The translations under genes and the position numbers were made by a program. A stretch of DNA of 45,501 nucleotides from Synechococcus sp. HJ21-Hayes (GTDB lineage Bacteria > Cyanobacteriota > Cyanobacteriia > PCC-6307 > Cyanobiaceae): assembly GCF_024345835.1 (NCBI RefSeq), contig NZ_JAGQBW010000022.1:1-45501 (forward strand), given 5' to 3'. The notes below the pieces were generated by a model. It worked only from the letters and a program-made list of their open reading frames with translations. It made no database searches and was not told the DNA's origin. Positions within the stretch are counted from its first letter, which is position 1. The number at the start of each line of letters is the position of its first letter. Below, piece by piece: positions 7,383 through 14,686 of this stretch.

Positions 7383-9068
7383 ATGAAACTGTTCCAGAAG
7401 CTTCTTCTGGCGCCTGCTGCCCTGGGCCTGATGGCTCCTGTGGCTGCATCCGCCGCCGACCTGAACATTGCTGGCGTCAGCCAGTACGGCTCCGAGGAGC
7501 AGGTGACTTCGATCACCCAGTTCTCCGACGTGCAGCCCACCGACTGGGCGTATCAGGCTCTGAGCAACCTGATCGAGCGCTACGGCTGCGTTGCGGGCTA
7601 CCCCAACGGCACCTACAAGGGCAAGCAGGCCATGACCCGCTATGAAGCGGCCGCCCTGCTGAACGCCTGTCTCGACCGGATCACTGAAGTGACCGACGAG
7701 CTCAAGCGCCTCATGAAGGAGTTCGAAAAGGAACTCGCCGTGCTGAAGGGCCGCGTGGATGGCCTCGAGGCCAAAGTGGCCGAACTGGAAGCCACTCAGT
7801 TCTCCACCACCACCAAGCTGAAAGGTATCGCCACCTTCGTTCTGGGCGCTAACAGCTTCGGTGGCACCGCCAACACCGCTCGCAACGGCGGCACCACCGG
7901 TAACCAGTACACGGCTGCTAACACGGCTGCGCTTGAAGGTGCTACCACCTTCAACTACGACGTTCGCCTGAACTTCGACACCAGCTTCACCGGTAAGGAC
8001 CTGCTGCGCACCACCCTGCGCGCTGGTAACTTCGCCGATTCCGCGTTCACCGGCGGTACCAACCAGCTGGAAATCGCCTTCCAGGAAGGCTGCGGCACCG
8101 GCGTTGACTGTGGCGACGTCGTCGCCATCAACCGCCTCTTCTACCAGTTCCCCCTGGGCCAGAAGTTCACCGCCACCGTGGGTGGCAAGGTGCGTATCGA
8201 CGACATGCTGGCCATGTGGCCCAGCGTGTATCCCGCTGACACCGTTCTCGACACCTTCACCTACGCCGGTGCTCAAGGTGCCTACAACCTGAACGCCCTG
8301 GGTGGTGGTGCTGGCCTCTGGTACAAGGACGGTGGCTTCAGCTTCAGCAGCAACTACGTGGCTGTGAACTCTGACGCGGCTAACTCGAATCCCGCTGCCT
8401 GCATCAACAACGGCACCACCCTTTGCGGTGGTGTTGGCACCGCGGCCAGCCAGTCGGCTTGGGTGAACCAACTCGCCTACTCCGGCAGCAACGCTGGTAT
8501 CGCTGTGGCTTACACCTATGGCCGCGGCCTGGGTCTGCCCAACGCCACTCCTCTGGCTCTGTCCCAAAGCAGCGCAACCGCTGCCTCCAACTCCGTTGGT
8601 GTGAGCGGTTACTGGCAGCCCTCCAAGAGCAGCATCATCCCCTCCTTTAGCGCTGGCTGGGGTATCACCGGTTATACCAACCGCCTCTACACCCAACCCA
8701 ACCGCTCTGCTGGTTTCAGCAACGGCCGTCAGGCTCAGGCGCAGTCCTGGATGGTGGGCATGCAGTGGAGCGATGTGTTCCTCAAGGGCAACTCCGCAGG
8801 TATGGCTGTGGGCCAAGTTCCCTTCGTTACCAGCAGTGGTGTCGGTGGCGTGACTCCCCAAGACCAGAACTACGCCTGGGAGTGGTGGTACAAGTTCCAG
8901 GTCACCGACAACATCAGCGTGACCCCCGCTCTGTACTACATCTCCAACTCCAACGGTCAGCTGGGTAAAGGCGGTCTGGCGGCGGTCGGCGGTACCAACA
9001 CTGCCAACTACGCCACCAACTCTGTCAACAACTTCGGCGGCATCCTCAAGACCACCTTCAAGTTCTGA
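7383..9068 (+). CDS. SLH-domain OprB-type outer membrane porin (Som family), copy 1
   Basis: 561 residues; the start was chosen at ATG 7383 because it follows GTGAGGACC and opens a signal peptide (MKLFQKLLLAPAALGL..ASA, about 24 residues). Upstream in-frame codons are not part of the gene. Residues about 46-100 are one S-layer homology domain (FSDVQPTDWAYQALSNLIERYG, YPNGTYKG, MTRYEAAALLNACLDRI) that anchors the protein to peptidoglycan-linked polymer. Residues about 101-137 are a coiled coil, and from about 140 to the end there is an OprB-type beta-barrel ending in aromatic KF. Two cysteine pairs lie in predicted loops. These porins are the dominant outer-membrane channels of cyanobacteria for small solutes and possibly iron. 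The paralogue follows in tandem. Confidence 0.95.
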   Translation: MKLFQKLLLAPAALGLMAPVAASAADLNIAGVSQYGSEEQVTSITQFSDVQPTDWAYQALSNLIERYGCVAGYPNGTYKGKQAMTRYEAAALLNACLDRITEVTDELKRLMKEFEKELAVLKGRVDGLEAKVAELEATQFSTTTKLKGIATFVLGANSFGGTANTARNGGTTGNQYTAANTAALEGATTFNYDVRLNFDTSFTGKDLLRTTLRAGNFADSAFTGGTNQLEIAFQEGCGTGVDCGDVVAINRLFYQFPLGQKFTATVGGKVRIDDMLAMWPSVYPADTVLDTFTYAGAQGAYNLNALGGGAGLWYKDGGFSFSSNYVAVNSDAANSNPAACINNGTTLCGGVGTAASQSAWVNQLAYSGSNAGIAVAYTYGRGLGLPNATPLALSQSSATAASNSVGVSGYWQPSKSSIIPSFSAGWGITGYTNRLYTQPNRSAGFSNGRQAQAQSWMVGMQWSDVFLKGNSAGMAVGQVPFVTSSGVGGVTPQDQNYAWEWWYKFQVTDNISVTPALYYISNSNGQLGKGGLAAVGGTNTANYATNSVNNFGGILKTTFKF

Positions 9069-9110
9069 TCCTCGGCAGAACGGGAGCCTTCCTCACACAT
9101 TCGGGCTCCC
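9062..9110 (+). ncRNA. Porin 1 3' UTR: stop-codon hairpin and hairpin with Yfr1-like seed loop
   Basis: Two adjacent hairpins. GTTCTG (9062-9067) spans most of the stop codon and pairs with CAGAAC (9076-9081). GGGAGCC (9082-9088) pairs perfectly with GGCTCCC (9104-9110) and leaves a 15-base loop that holds TCCTCACAC (9090-9098). That nonamer is identical to the core of the Yfr1 seed and complementary to GTGTGAGGA at both porin ribosome binding sites. A further TCTCACACA lies at 9118-9126, then a terminator at 9141. Whether a separate RNA is released from this 3' UTR is unknown. Confidence 0.55.
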
Positions 9111-9140
9111 AACCACTTCTCACACAGCAACATCTCACCA

Positions 9141-9168
9141 AAGCCCCGGAATACTCCGGGGCTTTTTT
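9141..9168 (+). terminator. Rho-independent terminator of porin 1
   Basis: AAGCCCCGGA and CTCCGGGGCTT form a strong stem around a short ATA-containing loop, followed by a run of T to 9168. It lies 72 bases after the stop codon, so porin 2 is expected to have its own promoter in 9169-9283. Confidence 0.9.
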
Positions 9169-9257
9169 ATGGCCTGCCGATGGATGTATCCCAGCGCACG
9201 GCTGGTTGTGCTGGTGGTGCGGCGGCCAGGCTGCAGGCTGCCGTAACTTGGCGCCAA

Positions 9258-9276
9258 CTCCCTTAATTGGGAGCTC
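9258..9276 (+). promoter_or_regulatory. Inverted repeat upstream of porin 2
   Basis: CTCCC (9258-9262), TTAATT, GGGAG (9269-9273), followed by an overlapping GAGCTC palindrome (9271-9276). It lies 20-38 bases before the porin 2 ATG, in the only AT-containing part of the inter-porin gap, so it is either a leader hairpin or an operator near the promoter. TTAATT could be part of a -10 region. No convincing -35 was found. Confidence 0.4.
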
Positions 9277-9283
9277 CTCGATT

Positions 9284-9295
9284 GGTGTGAGGACC
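9284..9295 (+). promoter_or_regulatory. Porin 2 ribosome binding site, predicted Yfr1 target
   Basis: GGTGTGAGGACC just before the ATG is identical to the porin 1 site. The 29-base identity (9282-9310 versus 7369-7397) stops right after the fifth codon, while the rest of the two leaders differs. This points to selection on the RNA sequence around the start rather than recent gene conversion of the leader. Confidence 0.75.
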
Positions 9296-11077
9296 ATGAA
9301 ACTGTTCCAGCAACTGCTGCTGGCCCCCGCTGCCCTGGGCCTTCTCGCGCCTGTGGCTGCTTCGGCCTATGAGATTTCTGCCGCTCCCAGCGGCATGAAC
9401 GACTACATCCAACAGGGCGACCTGCACAACTTCCGCGTTTGGGCGGATCAGAACCAGGTCACCAGCGTCAGCCAGTTCGCCGACGTGCAGCCCACCGACT
9501 GGGCTTACCAGGCTCTGAGCAACCTAGTGGAGAAGTACGGCTGCGTGGCCGGCTATCCCAACGGCACCTTCAAGGGCAAGCAGGCCATGACCCGCTATGA
9601 AGCGGCGGCTCTGCTCAATGCCTGCCTTGATCGCGTGACGGAGATCACCGACGAGCTGCAGCGCCTGCAGAAGGAATTCGCTAATGAATTGGCTGTTCTG
9701 AAGGGTCGTGTGGATGGCCTCGAGGCCAAAGTGGGCGAACTGGAAGCGACCCAGTTCTCCACCACCACCAAGCTGCAGGGTGACACCTACTGGTCCATCG
9801 GTGCGCCTGTGTACGGTGGCAAGAACAACAACCTGACTAACGGCACCCAGCGTAATAGCAGCCTCTTCGGTGCAACCACGTTTAACTACGACCTGCGCCT
9901 GAACCTGAACACCAGCTTCACAGGCAAGGATCTGCTCTATACCCGTTTGCGTTCGGGTAACTACGGCAACAGCGCCTTCAATGGCCAGCCTTACAGCTTG
10001 ATGACGCTGGATCGTGCATTCGGTGGTAACGCCGGCAATGCCAACAACCTGAATAACGTCTTCCAGCTTGATCGTCTTTACTACCGCTTCCCGGTTGGTA
10101 AGGAGTTCACCGCGATCGCAGGCCCCCGCGCTCGTAACACCGAGTTCCTGGCGATCAGCCCCTCCTATTACGGCGACTTCCAGGGTCTGGACTTCTTCAC
10201 CCTGCATGGCGCTCCCGGCACCTACAACAAGGCCACCGGCGGCATGGCTGGCTTGATGTGGAAGCAGTCTGTGAAGAAGGGCAAGCCTTTCTTCGCGGTG
10301 TCCACCAGCTATGTGGCCCCGAATGCCGACAACTCCAACACTGGAACCGGCGCCGCAGGATCTCCGACCCAAGGCGGCATTTTCAGCAACAACAGTGGTG
10401 GCAGCTGGACCACTCAGTTGGGTTATCAGGCCCAGCAGTGGAAGGCCACCTTCGGCTGGCGTTATGGCCAGTGCGGTCAGTCTGTGAACCGCCGCGGTAC
10501 TCAGGCAGCCGTTCAAGCTGAGACCTGTGGCACCACGGCCACTGGCACCACCTCCACCGCTTGGTCTAGCACCAACACCAACAACAACTTCGCGCTTGGC
10601 CTGGCCTGGCAGCCTAAGAAGGGCGGCACTGTCATTCCTGCGATCAGCGGTGGCTGGGGGTATAGCGCCTACTCCTACACCAACCAGAGCGCTCCGGCTG
10701 TGAGCACGTCCAACACCGGTGTGAGTTCCGCTGGCATCAGCAATGCTCTTGCTCCTACCAATATCGCTGCAACCCAGTCTTGGAGTGTGGGCCTGCAGTG
10801 GAAGGATGCTTTCGTGAAGGGCAATTCGGCCGGTATGGCCGTGGGTCAGCCCTCCTTCGTGACCAGCACCCGCAACGGCGTGACCCCGTTCGATGGCAAC
10901 TACGCCTGGGAGTGGTGGTACAAGTTCCAGGTGAGCGACAACATCTCCCTGACCCCGATGCTCTTCTATTTGAGCAACCCCAGCAGCGCTGGTGCTAATG
11001 GCGGCACTACTGCTGCTCCGATCAACACCAACGCCAACGTGTTCGGTGGGATCCTCGCCGCTCAGTTCAAGTTCTGA
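9296..11077 (+). CDS. SLH-domain OprB-type outer membrane porin (Som family), copy 2
   Basis: 593 residues from ATG 9296. The signal peptide (MKLFQQLLLAPAALGLLAPVAASA) is almost the same as in copy 1. After it comes a 30-residue insert absent from copy 1 (YEISAAPSGMNDYIQQGDLHNF..), then the SLH domain (about residues 61-115), a coiled coil and an OprB barrel ending in QFKF. The conserved barrel block KGNSAGMAVGQ..FVTS..GVTP..NYAWEWWYKFQV is shared with copy 1, whereas the middle strands and loops are strongly diverged and rich in Asn, Thr, Ser and Gly. The two barrels probably differ in pore selectivity or in surface epitopes seen by phage. It has its own terminator at 11140. Confidence 0.95.
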   Translation: MKLFQQLLLAPAALGLLAPVAASAYEISAAPSGMNDYIQQGDLHNFRVWADQNQVTSVSQFADVQPTDWAYQALSNLVEKYGCVAGYPNGTFKGKQAMTRYEAAALLNACLDRVTEITDELQRLQKEFANELAVLKGRVDGLEAKVGELEATQFSTTTKLQGDTYWSIGAPVYGGKNNNLTNGTQRNSSLFGATTFNYDLRLNLNTSFTGKDLLYTRLRSGNYGNSAFNGQPYSLMTLDRAFGGNAGNANNLNNVFQLDRLYYRFPVGKEFTAIAGPRARNTEFLAISPSYYGDFQGLDFFTLHGAPGTYNKATGGMAGLMWKQSVKKGKPFFAVSTSYVAPNADNSNTGTGAAGSPTQGGIFSNNSGGSWTTQLGYQAQQWKATFGWRYGQCGQSVNRRGTQAAVQAETCGTTATGTTSTAWSSTNTNNNFALGLAWQPKKGGTVIPAISGGWGYSAYSYTNQSAPAVSTSNTGVSSAGISNALAPTNIAATQSWSVGLQWKDAFVKGNSAGMAVGQPSFVTSTRNGVTPFDGNYAWEWWYKFQVSDNISLTPMLFYLSNPSSAGANGGTTAAPINTNANVFGGILAAQFKF

Positions 11078-11127
11078 TTCTTCAGAACCGCACCACTCCT
11101 CACGCGCTCCTCGCGCTCACTCACACA
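11071..11127 (+). ncRNA. Porin 2 3' UTR: stop-codon hairpin and Yfr1-like CU-rich segment
   Basis: GTTCTGA (11071-11077, including the stop) pairs perfectly with TCAGAAC (11082-11088) across a TTCT loop, the counterpart of the hairpin in porin 1. ACTCCTCACGC follows at 11095-11105 and differs from the Yfr1 motif ACUCCUCACAC at one base. It can pair with GTGTGAGGA through nine contiguous pairs, one of them G-U. A small GCGC/GCGC stem (11104-11107 with 11113-11116) and CTCACTCACACACC (about 11116-11129) lie before the terminator. Confidence 0.5.
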
Positions 11128-11139
11128 CCAGAACAACAG

Positions 11140-11164
11140 GCCTCCCGGAAACGGGGGGCTTTTT
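11140..11164 (+). terminator. Rho-independent terminator of porin 2
   Basis: GCCTCCCG (11140-11147) pairs with CGGGGGGC (11152-11159), with one G-U pair, around a GAAA tetraloop and is followed by five T. Confidence 0.9.
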
Positions 11165-11229
11165 CATGGCTGTGCGTGCGGGCGCGTCTTGGATGATGGG
11201 GTGGCTTCCGTTGTGGCGAGCCCCTCGCG

Positions 11230-11916
11230 ATGTCCCTGCCCCCCACTGATCCCTATCAGGTGTTGGGGGTGCCCATCACGGCCAAGGCAGCCGAGATCAA
11301 GGCGGCCTACCGGGCGCTGGTGAAGCAGCATCACCCGGATGCGGGCGGTGATGAGCATCGGATCCTGGAGCTCAATGCCGCCTGGGAGGTGCTGGGGGAT
11401 GCGCAGCGCCGGGCTGATCACGATCGCCGCCATCCCGCGAGCGTTGCCGCCGGGCCTGGGCATGCCGTGGAGGTGGGCCGGGCCGCGCGGCGGGCCACGG
11501 CGCAGGCTTCTGCCGTGGATGCCCAGCTGCAAACCTGGCTCCAGCAGGTGTATGGGCCCATCGATCGGCTGCTGGGCCAAGTGATCAATCCCTTCGCTGG
11601 GCAGCTCAGGGATCTCTCTGCCGATCCCTACGACGACCAGCTGATGGAAACGTTCTGCCAGTTCCTGGAACAGAGCCAGGCCAAGCTGCTCAAGGTGGAC
11701 ACGCTCTATCGCTCCATGGCGGCGCCGCGATCGGCCCAGGGCTTCAGCCTCAGCCTGTATCACTGCCTCAGCCAGGTGCAGGACGCGCTTACGGAACTCG
11801 AGCGCTACACCATGGGCTACGTGGACAGCTACCTGCGCGATGGGCGCGAGATGCTGCGGGAGGCCAAGCAGCGCCGCTCTCGGCTGCATGAGGAGCGGCG
11901 CCGCCTGGAGATCTGA
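11230..11916 (+). CDS. J-domain (DnaJ-like) protein
   Basis: 228 residues. An N-terminal J domain (about residues 7-68) has the fold residues DPYQVLGV..AEIKAAYRALVKQHHPDAGGDE and the catalytic HPD at 35-37, which stimulates Hsp70/DnaK ATPase. There is no Gly/Phe region, zinc finger or peptide-binding domain of full DnaJ. Instead a helical C-terminal domain of about 150 residues, ending in a charged helix (EAKQRRSRLHEERRRLEI), probably gives target specificity. It starts 65 bases after the porin 2 terminator and ends 15 bases before the convergent ndhO. The client is unknown. Confidence 0.87.
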   Translation: MSLPPTDPYQVLGVPITAKAAEIKAAYRALVKQHHPDAGGDEHRILELNAAWEVLGDAQRRADHDRRHPASVAAGPGHAVEVGRAARRATAQASAVDAQLQTWLQQVYGPIDRLLGQVINPFAGQLRDLSADPYDDQLMETFCQFLEQSQAKLLKVDTLYRSMAAPRSAQGFSLSLYHCLSQVQDALTELERYTMGYVDSYLRDGREMLREAKQRRSRLHEERRRLEI

Positions 11917-11931
11917 TGTGGCGCCCTGAAT

Positions 11932-12174
11932 TCAGTACGCCTCCAGTTGATCCAGGCGCAACCACACATCAGGCACCGGGCGGCGGTAGCGCAGCTGGGC
12001 ATAGTCGCCCTTCATGGCCAGCACCTCGGCGGGCCCCTCGAAGAGATAGCCGGGGGCGGCTGGATCGCTGGCCTGAGCTTCCAGGCTGGCGCTGTAGGCG
12101 CTGCGGCTCACCTTCACCAGGCTGCCTTTTTTGATCGGGGCCACCGGCGCGGCGGTCGTCGGTGTGTCAGCCAT
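11932..12174 (-). CDS. ndhO: NAD(P)H-quinone oxidoreductase subunit O (NDH-1)
   Basis: 80 residues. After a short Ala/Thr/Pro-rich start comes the NdhO core: IKKGSLVKVSRSAY..SLEAQASD..APGYLFEGPAEVLAMKGDYAQLRYRRPVPDVWLRLDQLEAY. The KGDYA and VWLRLDQLE blocks are diagnostic. NdhO is a small peripheral subunit specific to the photosynthetic NDH-1 complex of cyanobacteria and chloroplasts, on the cytoplasmic arm near the ferredoxin/quinone pathway, and is implicated in cyclic electron flow. Length is normal. It is divergent from the antiporter gene across a 54-base gap. Confidence 0.95.
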   Translation of the reverse strand: MADTPTTAAPVAPIKKGSLVKVSRSAYSASLEAQASDPAAPGYLFEGPAEVLAMKGDYAQLRYRRPVPDVWLRLDQLEAY

Positions 12175-12228
12175 GGGGAGTGCGAGCAGCAGGGCCAGGC
12201 TAAAACGTCTGCAGTTCAGTTTTGGCCC

Positions 12229-13470
12229 GTGTCCCCAAGCCTGGCCCTGCTGCTGGTGATGTTCGGCGGGCTGTTGCTGCTGGCGATGTTCCTCGATGAT
12301 CTGGCGGCCGAGATCAAGGTGCCCGGCATCCTGCTGGTGTTGGTGCTCGGCCTGTTGATCGACAACGACCTGAGTCCCGGCGCTGGGGGTTCAGTGCCCC
12401 TGCTCAGCTTTGCGGCGGCCGAACAACTCGCCCAGTTGTCCCTGGCGTTGGTGTTGTTTTTCGGTGGCCTCACGGCGAACTGGACGCAGATGAAACCGGT
12501 GCTGGGCCCTTCCCTGCGGCTGGCTGTGCTGGGCTCCCTGCTCACGGCGGGCTGCCTCAGCCTGGTGGTGATGGGCTTTCAGAGTCTGCCCGCCACGGCT
12601 GTGGATGTGAACGTGCCGGTGGCCCTGTTTGTAGGGGCGATGTTCTGCAGCACCGATGCCTCGGCCGTGCTCAGCCTGCTGCGTCCCCTGCAGGGGCGGC
12701 TGCCTAAGCCCTTGCTGGACCTACTCGAGTGTGAGTCGGGCCTCAACGACCCCATCGCTGTGGTGTTGGCGGGGTTGGCCCTGGCCATTGCCGGCGGCGG
12801 TGAAGCCCAGGTGGAGCTCTTGATGGTGGCTGTGGTGCGGGAGTTCCTGTTGGGGGCGTTCCTGGGTTGGCTGGGTGGCAAGGCCGCCGCCGGTCTGCTC
12901 AGCCGCCGCCAAGCAGCGGCGTATGGCGGTTTGGCGATCGTGCTGAGCATGGCCCTGCTGATGCTGATCGTGGGTGGCTCAGCCCTGGTGGGAGCCAGTG
13001 GGCTGCTGGCTGCCTACGTGATGGGTGTGGTGCTGGGCAATAGCCCGGAGGTGAACCGCGCGGCCCTGGAAGAGAGCCATTCGGGGTTTGCCAAGTTGGC
13101 CGAGCTGACCCTGTTTCTCTGCCTTGGCCTGGTGGTGATGCCCTCCGATGTGGCGCTCTCCTTCAAGTACGCCCTGGTGCTGTTCGTGGCCGTGCTGCTG
13201 GTGCGCTGGCTGGTGGTGCAGCTGTTGCTGGTGCGCAGCGGTTTCCGGCGTCGGGAGCGCACCTTCACCGCCATGGCGGGCCTGCGCGGAGCGGTTCCGA
13301 TTGCCATTGCGATCCAGGCGGCGTCGAGCTCCGTGCCCTGGGGGCGCGATATGCCCCCCTTCGCTCTGGCGGTGGTGTTATTGGGCCTTGTGCTTCAGGG
13401 CTTCGCCCTGGTGCCACTGGCCCGGCGGCTGGGTCTGGTGCGGGCCCCTGAGCCGGAACTCTCTTCTTAA
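12229..13470 (+). CDS. Cation/proton antiporter, CPA1 (NhaP) type
   Basis: 413 residues from GTG 12229; codons further upstream in frame overlap ndhO and are not credible. Twelve or so membrane helices start at once (LALLLVMFGGLLLLAMFLDDLAAEIKVPGILLVLVLGLLI). Conserved CPA features are FFGGLTANW, GAMFCSTDASAVLSLL, and ECESGLNDPIAVVLAG with the ND/DP ion-binding motif; LRGAVPIAIAIQA is the typical late GAVP motif. There is no long cytoplasmic regulatory tail. It should exchange Na+ or K+ for H+ across a membrane in salt and pH homeostasis. The exact ion cannot be read from the sequence. Confidence 0.88.
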   Translation: MSPSLALLLVMFGGLLLLAMFLDDLAAEIKVPGILLVLVLGLLIDNDLSPGAGGSVPLLSFAAAEQLAQLSLALVLFFGGLTANWTQMKPVLGPSLRLAVLGSLLTAGCLSLVVMGFQSLPATAVDVNVPVALFVGAMFCSTDASAVLSLLRPLQGRLPKPLLDLLECESGLNDPIAVVLAGLALAIAGGGEAQVELLMVAVVREFLLGAFLGWLGGKAAAGLLSRRQAAAYGGLAIVLSMALLMLIVGGSALVGASGLLAAYVMGVVLGNSPEVNRAALEESHSGFAKLAELTLFLCLGLVVMPSDVALSFKYALVLFVAVLLVRWLVVQLLLVRSGFRRRERTFTAMAGLRGAVPIAIAIQAASSSVPWGRDMPPFALAVVLLGLVLQGFALVPLARRLGLVRAPEPELSS

Positions 13471-13503
13471 CCTGATCAACGAAGCGATGCACTGAGGGGC
13501 GAC

Positions 13504-14457
13504 ATGCAGATTCTGCTGCTGGGTTGCAGTGGTTTTGTCGGCCGGGAGCTGGTGCCCCTGCTTCTGAAGGAGGGCCACAGCCTCACCTTGATCAGTCGTT
13601 CGGGTCAGCCCCTGGCGGGTCTCCAGCACCCGAACCTTCAGCGCATCGCGGCGGATCCATCCCAGCCCGCCAGTTGGCAGCGGCCCGATCTGCAGGGTGC
13701 CCTGCAGGCCTCCGATGCGGTGGTGAATCTGGCAGGGGAGCCCATCGCCGAGAAGCGCTGGACTGCCGAGCATCGCCAGCTGCTGTTCGATAGCCGCATT
13801 CACACCACCCGTGCGCTGGTGCAGGCCATGGCGGCCTTGCCCGAGGGGCAGCGCCCCCAGGTGCTGATCACGGGCTCGGCCATCGGTTACTACGGCACGA
13901 GTGCGGATGGGCGCTTTGAAGAGTCCAGCCCAGCCGGGAAGGATGTGCTGGGTCAGCTGTGTAGCGCCTGGGAGGCGGCTGGTCAGGAGGCCAGTGGCCT
14001 CTGCCGGGTGGTAACGCTCCGGATCGGCATCGTGCTGGCGGCCGATGGGGGTGCCCTGGGCAAGATGCTGCCCGTGTTCCGCCTCGGTTTTGGTGGCCCG
14101 ATCGGCACCGGGCAGCAGTGGATGAGCTGGATCACCCGCCGCGATCTCTGTGGCTTGATTGCAGCCGCCCTGGAGAACTCCGCCTACAGCGGGGTGTACA
14201 ACGCCGTATCTCCCAACCCCTGCTCCATGGCCCAGTTCGCCGCCGCCCTTGGCCGCTGCCTGGGGCGGCCCAGCCTGCTGCCGGTACCGGCAGCGATCCT
14301 GCAGGTGCTGCTGGGGGATGGCGCCAAGGTGGTGCTAGAGGGCCAGCAGGTGCTGCCGGTGAGGCTGCAGCAGCAGGGTTTTGGCTTTCGTGATCCGGAG
14401 CTCACTGGGGCGCTCGCCGTTGCCACCAGCCCAGAATCCAGCCCAACACGCCGCTGA
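13504..14457 (+). CDS. TIGR01777 family NAD(P)-binding epimerase-like protein (YfcH/SDR39U1 type)
   Basis: 317 residues of an extended short-chain dehydrogenase. The nucleotide-binding GCSGFVGRELVPLLL lies at residues 8-22. AVVNLAGEPIAEKRWTAEHRQLLFDSRIHTTRALVQAM and LITGSAIGYYGTSADGRFEE, with the catalytic-type Tyr, are hallmark TIGR01777 blocks. The C-terminal part (YNAVSPNPCSMAQFAAALGRCLGRPS) is the family's DUF1731-like end. In plants and cyanobacteria this family includes GC1/SulA-like proteins tied to plastid division, but the biochemical reaction is not established. The 3' end overlaps the convergent small membrane protein gene by 56 bases. Confidence 0.88.
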   Translation: MQILLLGCSGFVGRELVPLLLKEGHSLTLISRSGQPLAGLQHPNLQRIAADPSQPASWQRPDLQGALQASDAVVNLAGEPIAEKRWTAEHRQLLFDSRIHTTRALVQAMAALPEGQRPQVLITGSAIGYYGTSADGRFEESSPAGKDVLGQLCSAWEAAGQEASGLCRVVTLRIGIVLAADGGALGKMLPVFRLGFGGPIGTGQQWMSWITRRDLCGLIAAALENSAYSGVYNAVSPNPCSMAQFAAALGRCLGRPSLLPVPAAILQVLLGDGAKVVLEGQQVLPVRLQQQGFGFRDPELTGALAVATSPESSPTRR

Positions 14458-14686
14458 GGATGGCGGCCCCCATCAACAGGCCGATGGCCGGCGTGAACAG
14501 GGGCTCCCACAGGCTCTGAAACAGGTTCAGCGGGGCCTCGATGTGGCGGCTGTGGCAGAGCACGGCAATGCCGAACCAGATTGCTCCCGCGATCACCACG
14601 AACACATCGATCACCAGCAAGGTGTCGATCCAGCCCTTGAGGCGCTGGCCGATCGAGGGCTCCGCTGGCTTGGAGGGCTCAGTCAT
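14402..14686 (-). CDS. Small membrane protein with two predicted helices
   Basis: 94 residues from ATG 14686 (MTEPSKPAEPSIGQRLKGW); longer in-frame extension runs inside the upstream gene and is not needed. Two hydrophobic segments (IDTLLVIDVFVVIAGAIWFGIAVL and LFTPAIGLLMGAAILSGVLGWILGWW) flank a short polar loop, and the C-terminus is basic. The start overlaps the stop of the LpxB-related gene by 8 bases, so it is probably translated as the last gene of that operon. The family is not named here and the function is unknown. The last 56 bases are antisense to the TIGR01777 gene. Confidence 0.7.
   Translation of the reverse strand: MTEPSKPAEPSIGQRLKGWIDTLLVIDVFVVIAGAIWFGIAVLCHSRHIEAPLNLFQSLWEPLFTPAIGLLMGAAILSGVLGWILGWWQRRAPQ

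Noticed and set aside
7275-8861. 528-residue open frame antisense to porin 1
   Set aside because: It is the mirror of strong codon bias in a highly expressed gene; composition is low-complexity Val/Gly/His/Ala with no domain, and the sense porin is certain. The same holds for the 330-residue frame 9524-10516.
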